A DNA stretch of 64,000 nucleotides from an uncultured Paracoccaceae bacterium (GCA_937983405.1 CALJZN010000004.1:35659-99658), one strand, 5' to 3'. Positions 44,559 to 56,632 are shown, numbered from the stretch's first letter. Made by a program: numbers and translations. The notes: generated from the sequence alone by a model not told the origin.

Positions 44559-45616
44559 GCGTCCTCGAGCGGGCGGGGCTGGCGCTGCTGCGGCGCCTCG
44601 ACCCCGAGCGCGCGCATGCCCTGGCGCTGGCGGCGCTGCGCGCGGGCCTCGTGCCGCTGCCGGGGGTGGTGCGCTCGCCGCGGCTCGCCTGCCGGCTGGC
44701 CGGGCTCGACCTGCCCAACCCGCTGGGGCTGGCGGCGGGGTTCGACAAGAACGCGGTGGCGCTGGGGCCGCTCGCCCGGGCGGGCTTCGGGCTGATCGAG
44801 GTCGGCGCGGCGACACCCAGGCCGCAAGCGGGCAACCCGCGTCCGCGCCTGTTCCGCCTGGCCGAGGACCGCGCCGCGATCAACCGCTTCGGCTTCAACA
44901 ACGACGGGATGGACGCGATCGCCCGGCGGCTGGCGGCGCGGCCGCGCGGGGCGGCGGCGGTGGGGGTCAACCTCGGCGCCAACCGCGACAGCGCCGACCG
45001 CGCGGGCGATTTCGCCGCGGTGCTCGCGGCCTGCGGCGCGCATGCCGATTTCGCCGTCCTCAACGTGTCCTCCCCCAACACCGGCGGCCTGCGCGACCTG
45101 CAGGGCCGCGCCGCCCTGGCCGCGCTGCTCGCGCGGGTGATGGAGGCACGCGCCGCCCTGCCCCGGCCGATCCCGCTGTTCGTCAAGATCGCGCCCGACC
45201 TGACCGACGGCCAGCTGGCAGACATCGCCGAGGTGGCGCTGGCCGCCGGGGTCGGGGGGATCGTGGCGACCAACACGACCACCGCGCGCGTGGGGTTGCG
45301 CAGCCCTGCGGCGGCCGAGGCGGGCGGGCTGTCGGGCCGGCCGCTGTTCGAGCGTTCGACCCGGCTGGTTGCGCGGCTGTCGGTGCTGACCGGGGGGCGT
45401 CTGCCGCTGGTGGGCGTGGGCGGGGTGGACTCGGCCGCGACCGCCTACGCCAAGATCCGCGCCGGGGCAAGCGCGGTGCAGCTCTACACCGGGCTCGTCT
45501 ACGAAGGGATGGGCCTTGTCCCGCGCATCCTTGCCGGGCTCGACGCGCTGCTGGCGCGGGACGGCTTCGCTTCGGTCGGTCAGGCCGTGGGCAGCGGGCG
45601 CGACGCCTGGCTTTAG
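44555..45616 (+). CDS. pyrD: dihydroorotate dehydrogenase (quinone), class 2
   Basis: A 353-residue membrane-associated class 2 enzyme oxidising dihydroorotate to orotate and passing electrons to quinone. The N-terminal helix region ([23 protein letters not shown]) is the class 2 membrane anchor; [34 protein letters not shown]-type ([15 protein letters not shown]) and [20 protein letters not shown] bind FMN and substrate. The GTG start at 44555 overlaps the DUF952 stop. Confidence 0.94.
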   Translation: MSVLERAGLALLRRLDPERAHALALAALRAGLVPLPGVVRSPRLACRLAGLDLPNPLGLAAGFDKNAVALGPLARAGFGLIEVGAATPRPQAGNPRPRLFRLAEDRAAINRFGFNNDGMDAIARRLAARPRGAAAVGVNLGANRDSADRAGDFAAVLAACGAHADFAVLNVSSPNTGGLRDLQGRAALAALLARVMEARAALPRPIPLFVKIAPDLTDGQLADIAEVALAAGVGGIVATNTTTARVGLRSPAAAEAGGLSGRPLFERSTRLVARLSVLTGGRLPLVGVGGVDSAATAYAKIRAGASAVQLYTGLVYEGMGLVPRILAGLDALLARDGFASVGQAVGSGRDAWL

Positions 45617-45752
45617 CCGCGCCGCGGCGGCGGGGCTTGCGGCGGCGGCGGGGCGGGGTTGCGCCTGCCGGCCGCCTGCGGCACCGTCCCGCTGCCCGGC
45701 GCGGCCGCGGCCCGGAGACGTCCCCGATGCCCCGACCGCGGCGCCACCCCGC

Positions 45753-46973
45753 ATGACCCAGACCGCCGCCGCCCCCGCCGATGCCCGCCGCTGGCTGCTG
45801 CTCGGCGGGGTCTGGGCGATCTACTTCGCCTTCGGGCTCACCTCGGCCGCGCTCGGCCCCCTCGTCGGCCCGATCGGAGCCGCGTTCGGGGTGGGCCACG
45901 GCACGATGGGGGCGATCATGGGGGCCTGGCCCTTCGTCTACATCGCCGCCGCGCTGCCCTGCGGCCTGCTGCTGGACCGGATCGGTGCGGCCCGGGGCCT
46001 TGTGCTGGCGGGCCTTCTGATCACCGCCTCGGGGCTCGCCCGCGGCCTGGCCCCGGGGCCGGGCACGATGCTCGCGGCGGTGGGCCTCTTCGGCCTGGGC
46101 GGGCCGCTGATCTCGGTCGGGGCGCCGAAGCTGATCGCGGGGCTGTTCGAGGGGCCGGCGCGGGGCACTGCCATGGGCGTCTACATGACCGGCCCCTACC
46201 TTGGGGGCATCGCTGCGGTGGCGCTGACCGGGTCGGTGCTGCTGCCCGCCTTCGGCGGCGACTGGCGCGCGGTCCTCGTCGCCTATGCCGGGGTGGCGGG
46301 GCTTGCCGCGCTGGTCTGGGCGGGGCTGGCCCATCCGCGCGCGGCGGGGGGCGCGCTGCGGGCCGAGGGGCCGGGCAAGGGCTTCAGCCTGGCCGCCTTC
46401 GCCGCACTCCTGCGCCTGCCCGAGGTGCGGCTGGTGCTGGCGATGAGCGTGGGCATCTTCTTCTTCAGCCACGCCTTCAACAACTGGCTGCCGGCGCTTC
46501 TGACCGCGCGTGGGCTGCCGGCGGCGGCGGCGGGCCTGTGGGCGGCGATCCCGGCGGCGGTGGGCGTGGCGGGCGCGCTGGTGATCCCGCGCCTCGCCAC
46601 CCCGCCGCGGCGGATGTCGATCCTGGCGGGGCTCTTCGCCGCGGGCCTGCTGGCCAGCCTGCTGCTGCATCTTACCCCCGGTCCGGGCCTCGTTGCGGGG
46701 CTCGTGCTGCAGGGTCTGGCGCGCAGCGCGGCGATGACGCTTGCGGTGCTGATCCTGATGGAGCTGCCGCGGGTGCCCAAGGATCGCCTCGGCATGGCAG
46801 GCGGGCTGTTCTTTGCCGCGGCCGAGGTGGGCGGCGTGCTGGGGCCGGTCAGCTTCGGCGTGCTGTCCGAGGCGACGGGCGGCTTTGCCGCGCCGCTTCT
46901 GGTGGTCACGGCGCTGATGCTGGGGCTGCTCGGCCTGCTGCAGGCGCTGGCGCGCACCCCCTGGCGGCCGTAG
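45753..46973 (+). CDS. MFS transporter (NarK/CynX-like)
   Basis: A 406-residue protein with 12 hydrophobic helices and the loop motif GLLLDRIGAARGLVLAG. The presence of GPLISVGAPKLIAGLFEGPARGTAMGVYMTGP resembles cyanate/nitrate-type MFS carriers, but the substrate cannot be assigned. It is separated from pyrD by 136 bp, within which no strong promoter is obvious. Confidence 0.8.
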   Translation: MTQTAAAPADARRWLLLGGVWAIYFAFGLTSAALGPLVGPIGAAFGVGHGTMGAIMGAWPFVYIAAALPCGLLLDRIGAARGLVLAGLLITASGLARGLAPGPGTMLAAVGLFGLGGPLISVGAPKLIAGLFEGPARGTAMGVYMTGPYLGGIAAVALTGSVLLPAFGGDWRAVLVAYAGVAGLAALVWAGLAHPRAAGGALRAEGPGKGFSLAAFAALLRLPEVRLVLAMSVGIFFFSHAFNNWLPALLTARGLPAAAAGLWAAIPAAVGVAGALVIPRLATPPRRMSILAGLFAAGLLASLLLHLTPGPGLVAGLVLQGLARSAAMTLAVLILMELPRVPKDRLGMAGGLFFAAAEVGGVLGPVSFGVLSEATGGFAAPLLVVTALMLGLLGLLQALARTPWRP

Positions 46974-47324
46974 CGCGGCCCCGACCTCGGGCCGATGCGG
47001 CGCAGCCACCCTGCGCTGCTGCACCCGCTGCCTGCGCGGCACCCGGATCGTCGCCGAAGGCCACGCCGACCGGGCGGTGATGTGATATCGCCGCGGCGAC
47101 GGCGCCCGAAGCCCGCCGCCGCGGCCTCTTGCGCGCGGCCGGGCTTCGGCCCCGCCCCTGTGCGCCGCGACGGTCACGGCCCGCGCAGCCCCCAAGACAG
47201 CCCCCCGGGTACCCCCCGGATCCCGCCCCGCGGTGACGGCGCGCGCCCCGCACGGAGGCCCCCTTTCGTCCCGCCCGGGGCGGTGGCAGGCTGGCCGCCG
47301 GACCCTTTCGCCGACGCCGGCCGC
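46974..47324. other. gene-free spacer upstream of DUF167 gene
   Basis: A 351-bp stretch with only Arg/Pro/Ala-rich artefact ORFs. A small AT-rich patch (GGTGATGTGATATCGCC, about 47076-47092) may hold a promoter. No repeat, RNA gene or clear hairpin recognised. Confidence 0.5.
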
Positions 47325-47579
47325 ATGCCCCGCGCCAGCCTTGCCCATCTTGCCCAACCGGGTGCCCGCATCGCGGTGCATGTCACGCCGCGGGCGGGGC
47401 GGGACGCGCTGAGCCTCGAGGACGGCGCCATCCGCATCCGCGTCACGGCCCCGCCCGAGGACGGCCGCGCGACCGAGGCGGCGCGGCGGCTTCTGGCCCG
47501 GGCGCTGGGCGTGGCGCCCTCGCGGCTGACGCTGCTCATGGGCGCGGCCGCGCGCGACAAGCTGTTCCGACTGGACTGA
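47325..47579 (+). CDS. DUF167 (YggU-like) protein
   Basis: An 84-residue DUF167 protein: RIAVHVTPRAGRDALSLEDGAIRIRVTAPPEDGRATEAA is diagnostic, followed by a helix and LMGAAARDKLFRL. The ATG at 47325 gives the usual family length; the long upstream ORF extension is spurious. Unknown function, widespread in bacteria. Confidence 0.82.
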   Translation: MPRASLAHLAQPGARIAVHVTPRAGRDALSLEDGAIRIRVTAPPEDGRATEAARRLLARALGVAPSRLTLLMGAAARDKLFRLD

Positions 47580-47694
47580 GCGGGCGGCGGCCGCGGGCCC
47601 TTGCGCGGATCGGAGCCGACGGTGACATTCGGATGCGTTGCCGGACATGCGACGGCGGTGTAACGCCGGGCAAAAGCCGGGGGAGGAGACCGCC

Positions 47695-49587
47695 ATGAGC
47701 TATGCCGAGACCTATGCCGCCTGGGCCGCCGACCCCGAGGGATGGTGGATGCGCGCGGCGCGCGCCATCGACTGGGTCAGGCCCCCGTCGCGCGCGCTGT
47801 GGGCCGGGAGGGCGCCGTTTTATGAATGGTTCGCCGATGCCGAGGTCAACGGCTGCTGGAATGCGGTGGACCGCCATGTCCGGGCCGGGCGCGGCAGCCA
47901 GACCGCCGTCATCCACGACAGCCCGGTGACGGGCACGATCCGCCGCATCAGCTATGCCGAACTGCAGGAGCGGGTCGCGCGGCTGGCGGGCGCGCTCGCC
48001 GCCCGCGGCGTCGGGGTGGGCGACCGCGTGGTGATCTACATGCCCATGGTGCCCGAGGCGCTGGAGGCGATGCTGGCCTGCGCGCGGCTGGGGGCGATCC
48101 ACTCGGTCGTCTTCGGCGGCTTTGCCGCGCCCGAGCTGGCCGCGCGGATCGACGATGCCACGCCCAAGGCGATCATCGCCGCCTCCTGCGGCATCGAGCC
48201 GGGGCGGATCGTCCACTACAAGCCGCTGCTCGACGCCGCCCTCGCGCAGGCCCGCCACAGGCCGGCGTTCTGCGTGATCTTCCAGCGCGAGCAGGAGGTG
48301 GCCCGGCTGACCCCGGGGCGCGACCTCGACTGGCACGCATTCCAGTTCGGCGCCGCGCCCGCGCCCTGCGTGCCGGTGGCGGGCAACCATCCGGCCTATA
48401 TCCTCTACACCTCGGGCACCACCGGCCAGCCCAAGGGCGTGGTGCGGCCGACCGCGGGGCATCTGGTGGCGCTGAACTGGACCATGGGGGCCGTCTACGG
48501 CATGAAGCCGGGCGAGGTGTTCTGGGCCGCCTCGGACGTGGGCTGGGTGGTGGGGCACTCCTACATCTGCTACGGCCCCCTGATCCATGGCAACACCACC
48601 GTGATGTACGAGGGCAAGCCCGTCGGAACCCCCGACGCGGCCGCCTTCTGGCGGGTGATCGAGGCGCACCGGGTCGCCTGCCTCTTCACCGCCCCCACCG
48701 CCTTCCGCGCCATCAAGCGCGAGGATCCGGGCGGCGCGCTGGTGCGCCACCACGACCTGTCGTCGCTGCGCGCGCTGTTTCTGGCCGGCGAGCGCGCCGA
48801 CCCCGACACGATCCGCTGGGCCGAGGCGCAGCTGGGCGTGCCGGTGATCGACCACTGGTGGCAGACCGAGACGGGCTGGGCCATCGCCGCCAACCCGCTG
48901 GGGCTGGGCCTGCTGCCCGTCCGCGTGGGCTCTCCCGGGGTGCCGATGCCGGGCTACGACGTCCAGGTGCTGGACGAGGGCGGCCATCCCCTGCCCCCCG
49001 GACAGCTTGGCGCGGTGGCGGTGCGCCTGCCGCTGCCCCCGGGCACGCTGCCCACGCTGTGGAACGCCGAGGCGCGGTTCCGCAAGGGCTATCTCGACCA
49101 CTTCCCCGGCTTCTACGAGACCGGGGACGCCGGCTACCGCGACGAGGACGGATACCTCTACATCATGGCCCGCACCGACGATGTCATCAACGTCGCCGGG
49201 CACCGCCTGTCCACCGGCGCGATGGAGGAGGTTCTGGCCAGCCACCCCGATGTCGCGGAATGCGCTGTCATCGGGGTGGCCGATCCGCTCAAGGGGCAGG
49301 TGCCGCTGGGCTTTCTGTGCCTCAACAAGGGCTGCGCCCGCGACCATGCCGAGATCGCGGCGGAAGCCGTGCGCCTGGTGCGCGACCGCATCGGGCCGGT
49401 GGCCGACTTCAAGCGCGCGGCGGTGGTCGAGCGGCTGCCCAAGACCCGCTCGGGCAAGATCCTGCGTTCGACCATGGCGAAGATCGCCGATGGCGAACCC
49501 TGGAAGATGCCCGCGACCATCGACGATCCCGCGATCCTGGACGAGATCGGCGCAGCGCTGCGGCAACTGGGCTATCCGCGGGGTTGA
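47695..49587 (+). CDS. prpE: propionyl-CoA synthetase / acetyl-CoA synthetase family
   Basis: A 630-residue AMP-forming acyl-CoA synthetase of the Acs/PrpE group. ATP motif YILYTSGTTGQPKGVV; WWQTETGW; YETGDAGYRDEDGYLYIMARTDDVINVAGHRLSTGAMEE; and the C-terminal lysine motif PKTRSGKILRSTM. The N-terminus (SYAETYAAWAADPEGWW) resembles PrpE more than Acs. GGGAGGAGACCGCC precedes the ATG. It activates propionate (or acetate) for entry to central metabolism. No prpBCD genes are adjacent. Confidence 0.87.
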   Translation: MSYAETYAAWAADPEGWWMRAARAIDWVRPPSRALWAGRAPFYEWFADAEVNGCWNAVDRHVRAGRGSQTAVIHDSPVTGTIRRISYAELQERVARLAGALAARGVGVGDRVVIYMPMVPEALEAMLACARLGAIHSVVFGGFAAPELAARIDDATPKAIIAASCGIEPGRIVHYKPLLDAALAQARHRPAFCVIFQREQEVARLTPGRDLDWHAFQFGAAPAPCVPVAGNHPAYILYTSGTTGQPKGVVRPTAGHLVALNWTMGAVYGMKPGEVFWAASDVGWVVGHSYICYGPLIHGNTTVMYEGKPVGTPDAAAFWRVIEAHRVACLFTAPTAFRAIKREDPGGALVRHHDLSSLRALFLAGERADPDTIRWAEAQLGVPVIDHWWQTETGWAIAANPLGLGLLPVRVGSPGVPMPGYDVQVLDEGGHPLPPGQLGAVAVRLPLPPGTLPTLWNAEARFRKGYLDHFPGFYETGDAGYRDEDGYLYIMARTDDVINVAGHRLSTGAMEEVLASHPDVAECAVIGVADPLKGQVPLGFLCLNKGCARDHAEIAAEAVRLVRDRIGPVADFKRAAVVERLPKTRSGKILRSTMAKIADGEPWKMPATIDDPAILDEIGAALRQLGYPRG

Positions 49588-49614
49588 CCTTGTCCGCGCG
49601 CGCCGGCACTCTGC

Positions 49615-49634
49615 ACCTGTCCTTTTGGACAAGT
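49615..49634. promoter_or_regulatory. 20-bp palindrome in the prpE-histidine kinase gap
   Basis: ACCTGTCCTTTTGGACAAGT has arms matching at 7 of 8 positions around TTTT. It lies 28 bp after prpE and about 110 bp before the kinase gene, in an AT-rich patch. It could be a weak prpE terminator or an operator for the two-component genes. Confidence 0.4.
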
Positions 49635-49745
49635 TGGTTGGCTCGTTCGCATTTCGTATGCAGGGATTATGCAACTTCTGAGTGTGCCGGACCGGAGCCG
49701 ACCCGCCGCTGAACGGCACGGCTTGCGCGTCGCAGCGGGGGTTCC

Positions 49746-51325
49746 GTGAGGGCGGGCGGCCATGATGCGGGGCGGGGCGCCGCCCCGGCCGGTCCAGCCC
49801 GGCGGGCGGGGCCCGGATCGTCCCCCGGGGGGCCGGCACTGGGGGCGCTTTTGGGCCATGATCTGCGCGCCTCGGTCTCGGACATCCTGGGCGGGCTGCG
49901 CCTGATCGACCCCGCGCGCTTCGACGCCGCGACGCGGCTGCAGTTCGAGCGCGTGCGCGTCGCCGCCGAATCGCTGGCGGCGCTGCTGGAAGAGGGCCTG
50001 TCGCTGATGCTGGGCGAGGTTCATGCGGCCGGGCAGCCCGACGCGCCGCTGTCGCTCGACCGGCTGTTGCAGGACGTCGAGTTCCGCTGGTCCGGGCGGG
50101 CCCGGGAGAAGAACCTGGGCTTCGCGCTCGACCGCGGACCCGGCCTGCCCGAGACCGTGGCGCTGGACCGGATCGCGATCGAGCGCATCCTGTCCAACCT
50201 GCTGACGAACGCCATCAGGTATTCCGACACCGGCACCGTGCGGCTGGCCGTCACGCTCGAGCCGGGCGCCATCCTGCGCCTGCGGGTCGAGGACGACGGG
50301 CCGGGATTTCCTCCCGAGCTGCTTGAGGCTGGCGCGCCGCCGGCCACGGGGGCGGCCCCGCAGCCAGCGCGCGATGCCGCGGGCTCGGGTCTCGGGCTGC
50401 ACATCACCCGCGAGATGGCCGGTCGCCTCGCGGCGCGCCTGGAGCTGGCCAACCGCCCCCAAGGCGGCGCCCGCGCCACGCTCGAGGTGCCGCCCGAGGC
50501 CTGGCGCCCCGGCCCGGACAAGGCCGCCCCCCCCGCCCAGCCCCCCCTGCCCGACCTGACCGGCCTGCGGGTTCTGGTGGCCGAGGACAGCGCGACCAAC
50601 CAGGCGCTGATCCAGTCGCTGCTGCGCCGTCTTGGCGGCACGCCCGTGCCCGCCGCCGACGGGGTCGAGGCCATCGCGCGGCTGGGCGAGGGGCCGTTCG
50701 GCCTGGCCCTCGTGGACATCGAGATGCCGCGGCTCTCGGGGCTCGAGGTGATCCGCTGGCTGCGTGCCCAGCCGGGGGCGCTGGCCCGGCTGCCGGTGCT
50801 GGCCGTCACCGCCTACATGCTGCGCGCCAACCGCGAGGTAATCTTTGCCGCCGGCGCCGACGGCATCCTGCCCAAGCCGATCCTCGGGATCGACTCGTTC
50901 GGTCAGGCGATTGCCGCGGCGCTGGCGCGGGTGCGCGGCGAGCCGGCGATCTATGCGCCCGCGCCGGACGGCCTGTCGATCGACAGCAGCCGGTTCGAGC
51001 GGCTGCTCGACCTTGCCGGGCCGGGCGCGGCGGACGACCTGATCGGCCGCCTGGTCAGCGACCTGTCGGTGATCGAGCGGGGGCTGGTGCGCGGCCTCGG
51101 CGCGCCCGATCCGGCCGAGGTGCGCGCCCAGACCCATGTCCTGATCGCGCTGGCCGGGGCCGTGGGCGCGGGCGAGCTGCAGCGGCTGGCCGAGGCGCTG
51201 AACGGCGCCGCCCACCGCGGCGGCGAGGAGGCAATGGCGGTGCTCGGCGCCGACACGCTGGGCCAGCTTGACCACCTGATCCACTTCATCACCGGCGAGC
51301 GCGACCGCCGCCGGGGCGGTGTGCG

Positions 51326-51329
<4 letters not shown>
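49746..51329 (+). CDS. sensor-less hybrid histidine kinase with receiver and Hpt domains
   Basis: A 527-residue soluble protein. HisKA-like helix GALLGHDLRASVSDILGG (His38), HATPase with NLLTNAIRYSDTG, VEDDGPGFPPE and GSGLGLHITREM (to about 250), receiver domain (VLVAEDSATNQ, Asp324 in LALVDIEMP, Lys in LPKPIL), then an Hpt-like C-terminus with His464 in AQTHVLIALAG. No transmembrane or input domain precedes the kinase. The start is a GTG; there is no in-frame ATG nearby. It is coupled (4-bp overlap) to the sigma-54 activator and probably ends the relay there. Input unknown. Confidence 0.85.
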
Positions 51330-52717
<1,388 letters not shown>

Positions 52718-52748
52718 CCCCGGAAGGCCGGCCCCCGGAAGGCCGACC

Positions 52749-53516
52749 TCAGGCGAACTGCTCGCGAATCAGCCGCTCGTCCAACCCGTGACCGGGGTCG
52801 AACAGGATGCGGTGGGCGACCCGGGGCTCGCTTTGCACCTCGACCCACAACACCCGGGGCACCGACCGGCTGTCGGCGTCGGCCATCACCGGGCGCTTGT
52901 CGGGCTCGATCACGTCGAAGCGCACCAGCGCGGTCTTGGGCAGCAGCGCGCCGCGCCAGCGCCGCGGCCGGAAGGCCGCGATCGCCGTCAGCGCCAGCAC
53001 TGCCGCCCCGATGGGCAGGATCGGCCCGTGGGCCGAATAGTTGTAGGCGGTCGATCCCGCCGGGGTCGAGACCAGCGCGCCGTCGCACACCAGCTCGTCC
53101 ATCCGCACCGTGCCATCGACCGAGATGCGCAGCTTGGCCGCCTGCGGCCCGGCGCGCAGCAGCGAGACCTCGTTGATCGCCAGCATCCGGTGCTCGGCCC
53201 CGTCGGGGCTGCCCGCGCGCATCGCCAGCGGGTTGATCACCGCCTCCTCGGCCGCGGCCAGCCGCTCGGGCAGGCGGTGGGCGTCGTAGGCGTTCATGAG
53301 GAACCCCACCGTGCCGCGGTTCATCCCGTAGACCGGCACGCCGAGCCCCGCGGTCGCGTGCAGCGTCTGCAGCATGAAGCCGTCGCCGCCCAGCGCCACC
53401 ACGACATCGGCCCCCTCGAGCGGATGGTCGCCGTAGCGGGCGACGAGTTCGGCGCGCGCCTCGGCCGCGACCGGCACCGGGCTTGCCAGGAAGGCGATCC
53501 TTGGTCCGCGCTGCAC
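52749..53516 (-). CDS. nadK: NAD kinase
   Basis: A 255-residue NAD kinase producing NADP. The GGDG motif is in [29 protein letters not shown] and [27 protein letters not shown] form the nucleotide site. The ORF track starts 29 residues upstream, but the GTG at 53516 has GGGAGGG 6 nt upstream and begins just before the first strand (RIAFLAS), so it is preferred. Convergent with the sigma-54 regulator gene, divergent from glyA. Confidence 0.9.
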   Translation of the reverse strand: MQRGPRIAFLASPVPVAAEARAELVARYGDHPLEGADVVVALGGDGFMLQTLHATAGLGVPVYGMNRGTVGFLMNAYDAHRLPERLAAAEEAVINPLAMRAGSPDGAEHRMLAINEVSLLRAGPQAAKLRISVDGTVRMDELVCDGALVSTPAGSTAYNYSAHGPILPIGAAVLALTAIAAFRPRRWRGALLPKTALVRFDVIEPDKRPVMADADSRSVPRVLWVEVQSEPRVAHRILFDPGHGLDERLIREQFA

Positions 53517-53674
53517 CGCACCCTCCCCGGCCAACCCGGCGTCGTCTTGGCCCGCCCCCGGGGCAAAGGCAACCCCCCGTCCGGCCCGCGGCGCGGGGCG
53601 CACGCCATGGCGCTTTCCTCCCGGGCCGGGATGGACTAGATGCCACGGCGATCCCAGCCGAAGGACACCGCCCG

Positions 53675-54970
53675 ATGAACGCCCCCCACCGCGACGCCGG
53701 CTTCTTCCACGAAGCGCTTGCCGCCCGCGACCCCGAGATCGCCGACGCCATCCGCCGCGAGCTCGGCCGGCAGCGCGACGAGATCGAGCTGATCGCGTCC
53801 GAGAACATCGTCAGCCGTGCCGTTCTGGAGGCGCAGGGTTCGGTGATGACCAACAAGTATGCCGAGGGCTACCCCGGCCGGCGCTACTACGGCGGCTGCG
53901 CCTTCGTCGATGTCGCCGAAACGCTGGCCATCGAGCGCGCCTGCAAGCTGTTCGGCTGCGCCTTCGCCAACGTCCAGCCCAATTCGGGCAGCCAGGCCAA
54001 CCAGGGGGTGTTCCTTGCCCTGCTCCGGCCCGGCGACACGATCCTCGGCCAGAGCCTCGATGCGGGGGGGCATCTGACCCACGGCGCGCGGCCCAACCTT
54101 TCGGGCAAGTGGTTCGACGCGGTGCACTACGGCGTGCGGCGGCAGGATCTGCGGGTGGACTACGACCAGATCGCCGCGCTGGCCGAGGCGCATCGCCCGA
54201 AGCTCATCGTCGCCGGCGGCTCGGCCATCCCGCGCATCCTCGACTTCCCGCGCCTGCGCGCCATTGCCGACGGCGTGGGCGCCTATCTGCTTGTGGACAT
54301 GGCCCATTTCGCGGGGCTGGTGGCCGCGGGGCTTTACCCTTCGCCGTTCCCGCATGCCCATGTCGTCACCACCACCACGCACAAGACGCTGCGCGGTCCG
54401 CGCGGCGGGATGATCCTGACCGACGACCCCGAGATCGCGAAGAAGGTCAACGCGGCCATCTTCCCGGGGCTTCAGGGCGGGCCGCTGATGCATGTCATCG
54501 CCGCCAAGGCGGTGGCCTTCGGCGAGGCGCTGCGGCCCGAGTTCCGCAGCTATGCCGCGCAGGTGATCGCCAATGCCCAGGCGCTGGCCGACCAACTCGC
54601 GAAGGGCGGGCTCGAGATCGTCACCGGGGGGACCGACACGCATCTGATGCTCGTCGACCTGCGGCCCAAGGGGGTGAAGGGCAACGCCACCGAAAAGGCG
54701 CTGGGCCGCGCGCACATCACCTGCAACAAGAACGGCATCCCCTTCGACGACGAGAAGCCCACGGTGACCAGCGGCATCCGCCTCGGCAGCCCCGCCGCCA
54801 CCACCCGCGGCTTCGGCGAGGCCGAGTTCCGCCAGATCGGCGACTGGATCGTGCAGGTGGTGGACGGGCTGGCCGCGAACGGCGAGGACGGCAATGCCGC
54901 GGTCGAGGCGCAGGTGAAGGCCGAGGTCGCGGCGCTCTGCGCGCGCTTCCCGGTCTATCCCGGGCTCTGA
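53675..54970 (+). CDS. glyA: serine hydroxymethyltransferase
   Basis: A 431-residue PLP enzyme interconverting serine and glycine with tetrahydrofolate. [38 protein letters not shown], the Lys motif [16 protein letters not shown] (PLP Schiff-base Lys) and [21 protein letters not shown] are textbook for the family. The ATG at 53675 is preceded by AAGGACACCGCCCG. The 3' end overlaps the convergent puuD pseudogene by 16 bp. Confidence 0.96.
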   Translation: MNAPHRDAGFFHEALAARDPEIADAIRRELGRQRDEIELIASENIVSRAVLEAQGSVMTNKYAEGYPGRRYYGGCAFVDVAETLAIERACKLFGCAFANVQPNSGSQANQGVFLALLRPGDTILGQSLDAGGHLTHGARPNLSGKWFDAVHYGVRRQDLRVDYDQIAALAEAHRPKLIVAGGSAIPRILDFPRLRAIADGVGAYLLVDMAHFAGLVAAGLYPSPFPHAHVVTTTTHKTLRGPRGGMILTDDPEIAKKVNAAIFPGLQGGPLMHVIAAKAVAFGEALRPEFRSYAAQVIANAQALADQLAKGGLEIVTGGTDTHLMLVDLRPKGVKGNATEKALGRAHITCNKNGIPFDDEKPTVTSGIRLGSPAATTRGFGEAEFRQIGDWIVQVVDGLAANGEDGNAAVEAQVKAEVAALCARFPVYPGL

Positions 54971-56173
54971 ACGGCCCCGACGCGATACCAGGCCGCGATC
55001 AGCGCGCGCGCCTCCGCGTCCAGCCAGATCCGCCCGCCCGGCGGCATGGCATGGCTGCGCGCCGCCTGAAGATGGAACGCGCGGGGCTGACCGGCGATCT
55101 CGGCCGCCGCCTCGAGCCGCACGCCCCCGGGCGTCCGGTGCAGCCCGGGCCACAGCGGCGCGGCTGCGTGGCACATCGCGCAGCGGGTCTGCACCAGCGC
55201 CTCGACCTCGGCAAGGCCCGGGGCGGCGGCGGGGCCCGGCGCCTGCGCCGAGGGCTCCGGGCCGCCCAGCGACGACAGCCGGACGATGGGAAGGAAGATC
55301 GCCGCCGTCGCGCCCCAGGTCACCACGGGCGGCCGCTGCGGGGGCGCAGCGTGTTGAGGAAATGCCGGATCGTGACGCCCATGAGGAACACCAGGCTGGC
55401 GATGGCCCAGGCCCAGTCGCCGCCGAACGCCAAGGGGTAGTGGTTCGACAGCATCGGGAACACGAGCGGCAGGGTCAGATAGGTGTTGTGCGTCGAGCGC
55501 AGCTTGGCAATCCTTCCGCATCTCGCCGCCGGCACACGCCCCGCCTTGAGGTTGGCCGCGACGATCTTCTGGTTCGGGATGATCCCCAGAAAGACATCGG
55601 CCGACATGATCGTGGTGGCGGTGAAGGCGCCAAGGTTCAGCAGCGCCGCGCGGCCCGGGAGAAGGGCTGCGCATAGCCCCAGGCCATCGCCATCCGCAGC
55701 GCGAACAGCACGAGCATGAGCAGCGTCGGGCGCTGCCCCAGGGGCGAACGGCAGAGCCGGTCGCAGACGCCCCAGCCGAGGGCCAGCGACGCCATCGAGA
55801 TCGCCACCGCCTGCGGCACCGAGAGGTCGCGCACGCCGCGGTCGATCAGGTAGAGCTCGGCGCCGAGGTAGTAGACGACCGCCATCAGCGCGAAGCCCGT
55901 CAGCCAGGTGGAACAGGCCTCCCACTTGAACCAGGTCAGGCGCCCGGGCAGCCGGTCGGGCGCGACGAGGTATTGCTGGATGTGGTAGAACCCGCCGCCG
56001 TGGACCTGCCATTCCTCGCTGTCGGCGCCCGAGGGCGGGCGCGGGTCGCGCAGGAGCCCGAGGTCGAGCGCGATGAAGTAGAAGGACGACCCGATCGAGG
56101 CGATGGCGGTGACCACATGCAGCCAGCGCAGCGCGAACCCGGCTTGCTGGCCAAGCACGGCAAGGTCAGCCAT
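54955..56173 (-). pseudogene. puuD: urate oxidase PuuD (urate hydroxylase), two frameshifts
   Basis: Encodes the membrane urate oxidase with C-terminal cytochrome c (PuuD), spread over three frames. Frame 1 (start MADLAVLGQQ, LRWLHVVTAIASIGSSFYFIALD, GGGFYHIQQYLVAPDR) ends at QPFSRAARRC. Frame 2 continues with GRAALLNLGAFTATTIMSADVFLGIIPNQ and STHNTYLTLPLVFPMLSNHYPLAFGG to SGRPW. Frame 3 holds TWGATAAIF and the cytochrome motif RCAMCHA. Restoring one G near 55655 (CCCGGG) and one G near 55321 (TGGTGACC) would rejoin a 406-residue protein of normal length. Either two true -1 mutations or sequencing errors. Confidence 0.88.
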
Positions 56174-56273
56174 CGCCGCGCAGCCTTGCAGAAAGCGAAC
56201 CTATCCGGGTCAGCGCGCTGGGCCCGTCTCGCCTGTCCGGGCGCGTGATTTGCCTTCTTGCCAGCTTCAACCG

Positions 56274-56632
56274 TCAGCTCCCGCAATAGGTCGAATAGCC
56301 GAAGGGCGACAGCAGCAGCGGCACATGATCATGTCCCCCGGGTCCGCGATGCCGAAGCGCATCGGGACCTCGTCGAGAAACGTCGGCACAGCCGCGGCGA
56401 GGCCCGCGCCGCGCAGATCGGCGCCGGCCTGGACCAGCAGCGCGTGGCGGCCCGCCCGAAGCGCGCCCCGGGGGACCAGCGGCGCGTCGGTGCGCCCGTC
56501 GGCGTTGGTCACGGCCTCGGCCGGCCGCGCCCGATCGGGCCCCGCCAGACGGTAGAGCGTGATCCGCACCCCCGCCGCCGGGCAGCCCCGCGCGGTCTCG
56601 AGCGCATGGGTCGTGAGCCAGCCGTCCGCCAT
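56274..56632 (-). pseudogene. hiuH: 5-hydroxyisourate hydrolase, frameshifted near C-terminus
   Basis: A transthyretin-like enzyme opening 5-hydroxyisourate. The frame from ATG 56632 (MADGWLTTHALETARGCPAAG, GGAGG upstream) is normal to FLDEVPMRFGIADPG, then shifts. The conserved end HVPLLLSPFGYSTYCGS is in the next frame. One G missing in a 5-G run (minus-strand complement of 56335-56339) explains it; restoring it gives 119 residues, the usual family length. The C-terminal YRGS-type tetrapeptide (here YCGS) normally builds the active site, so the shifted protein would be inactive. Confidence 0.85.

Noticed and set aside
45183-47696. 837-residue minus-strand ORF
   Set aside because: Antisense to pyrD and MFS genes, Arg/Pro/Ala-rich throughout; shadow of real genes.
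47536-49839. 767-residue minus-strand ORF
   Set aside because: Antisense shadow of prpE, whose own frame has complete acyl-CoA synthetase motifs.
55320-56012. Separate membrane-protein ORF downstream of the first puuD fragment
   Set aside because: Its conserved part continues the PuuD alignment exactly where the previous frame ends, so it is one broken gene, not an independent one.
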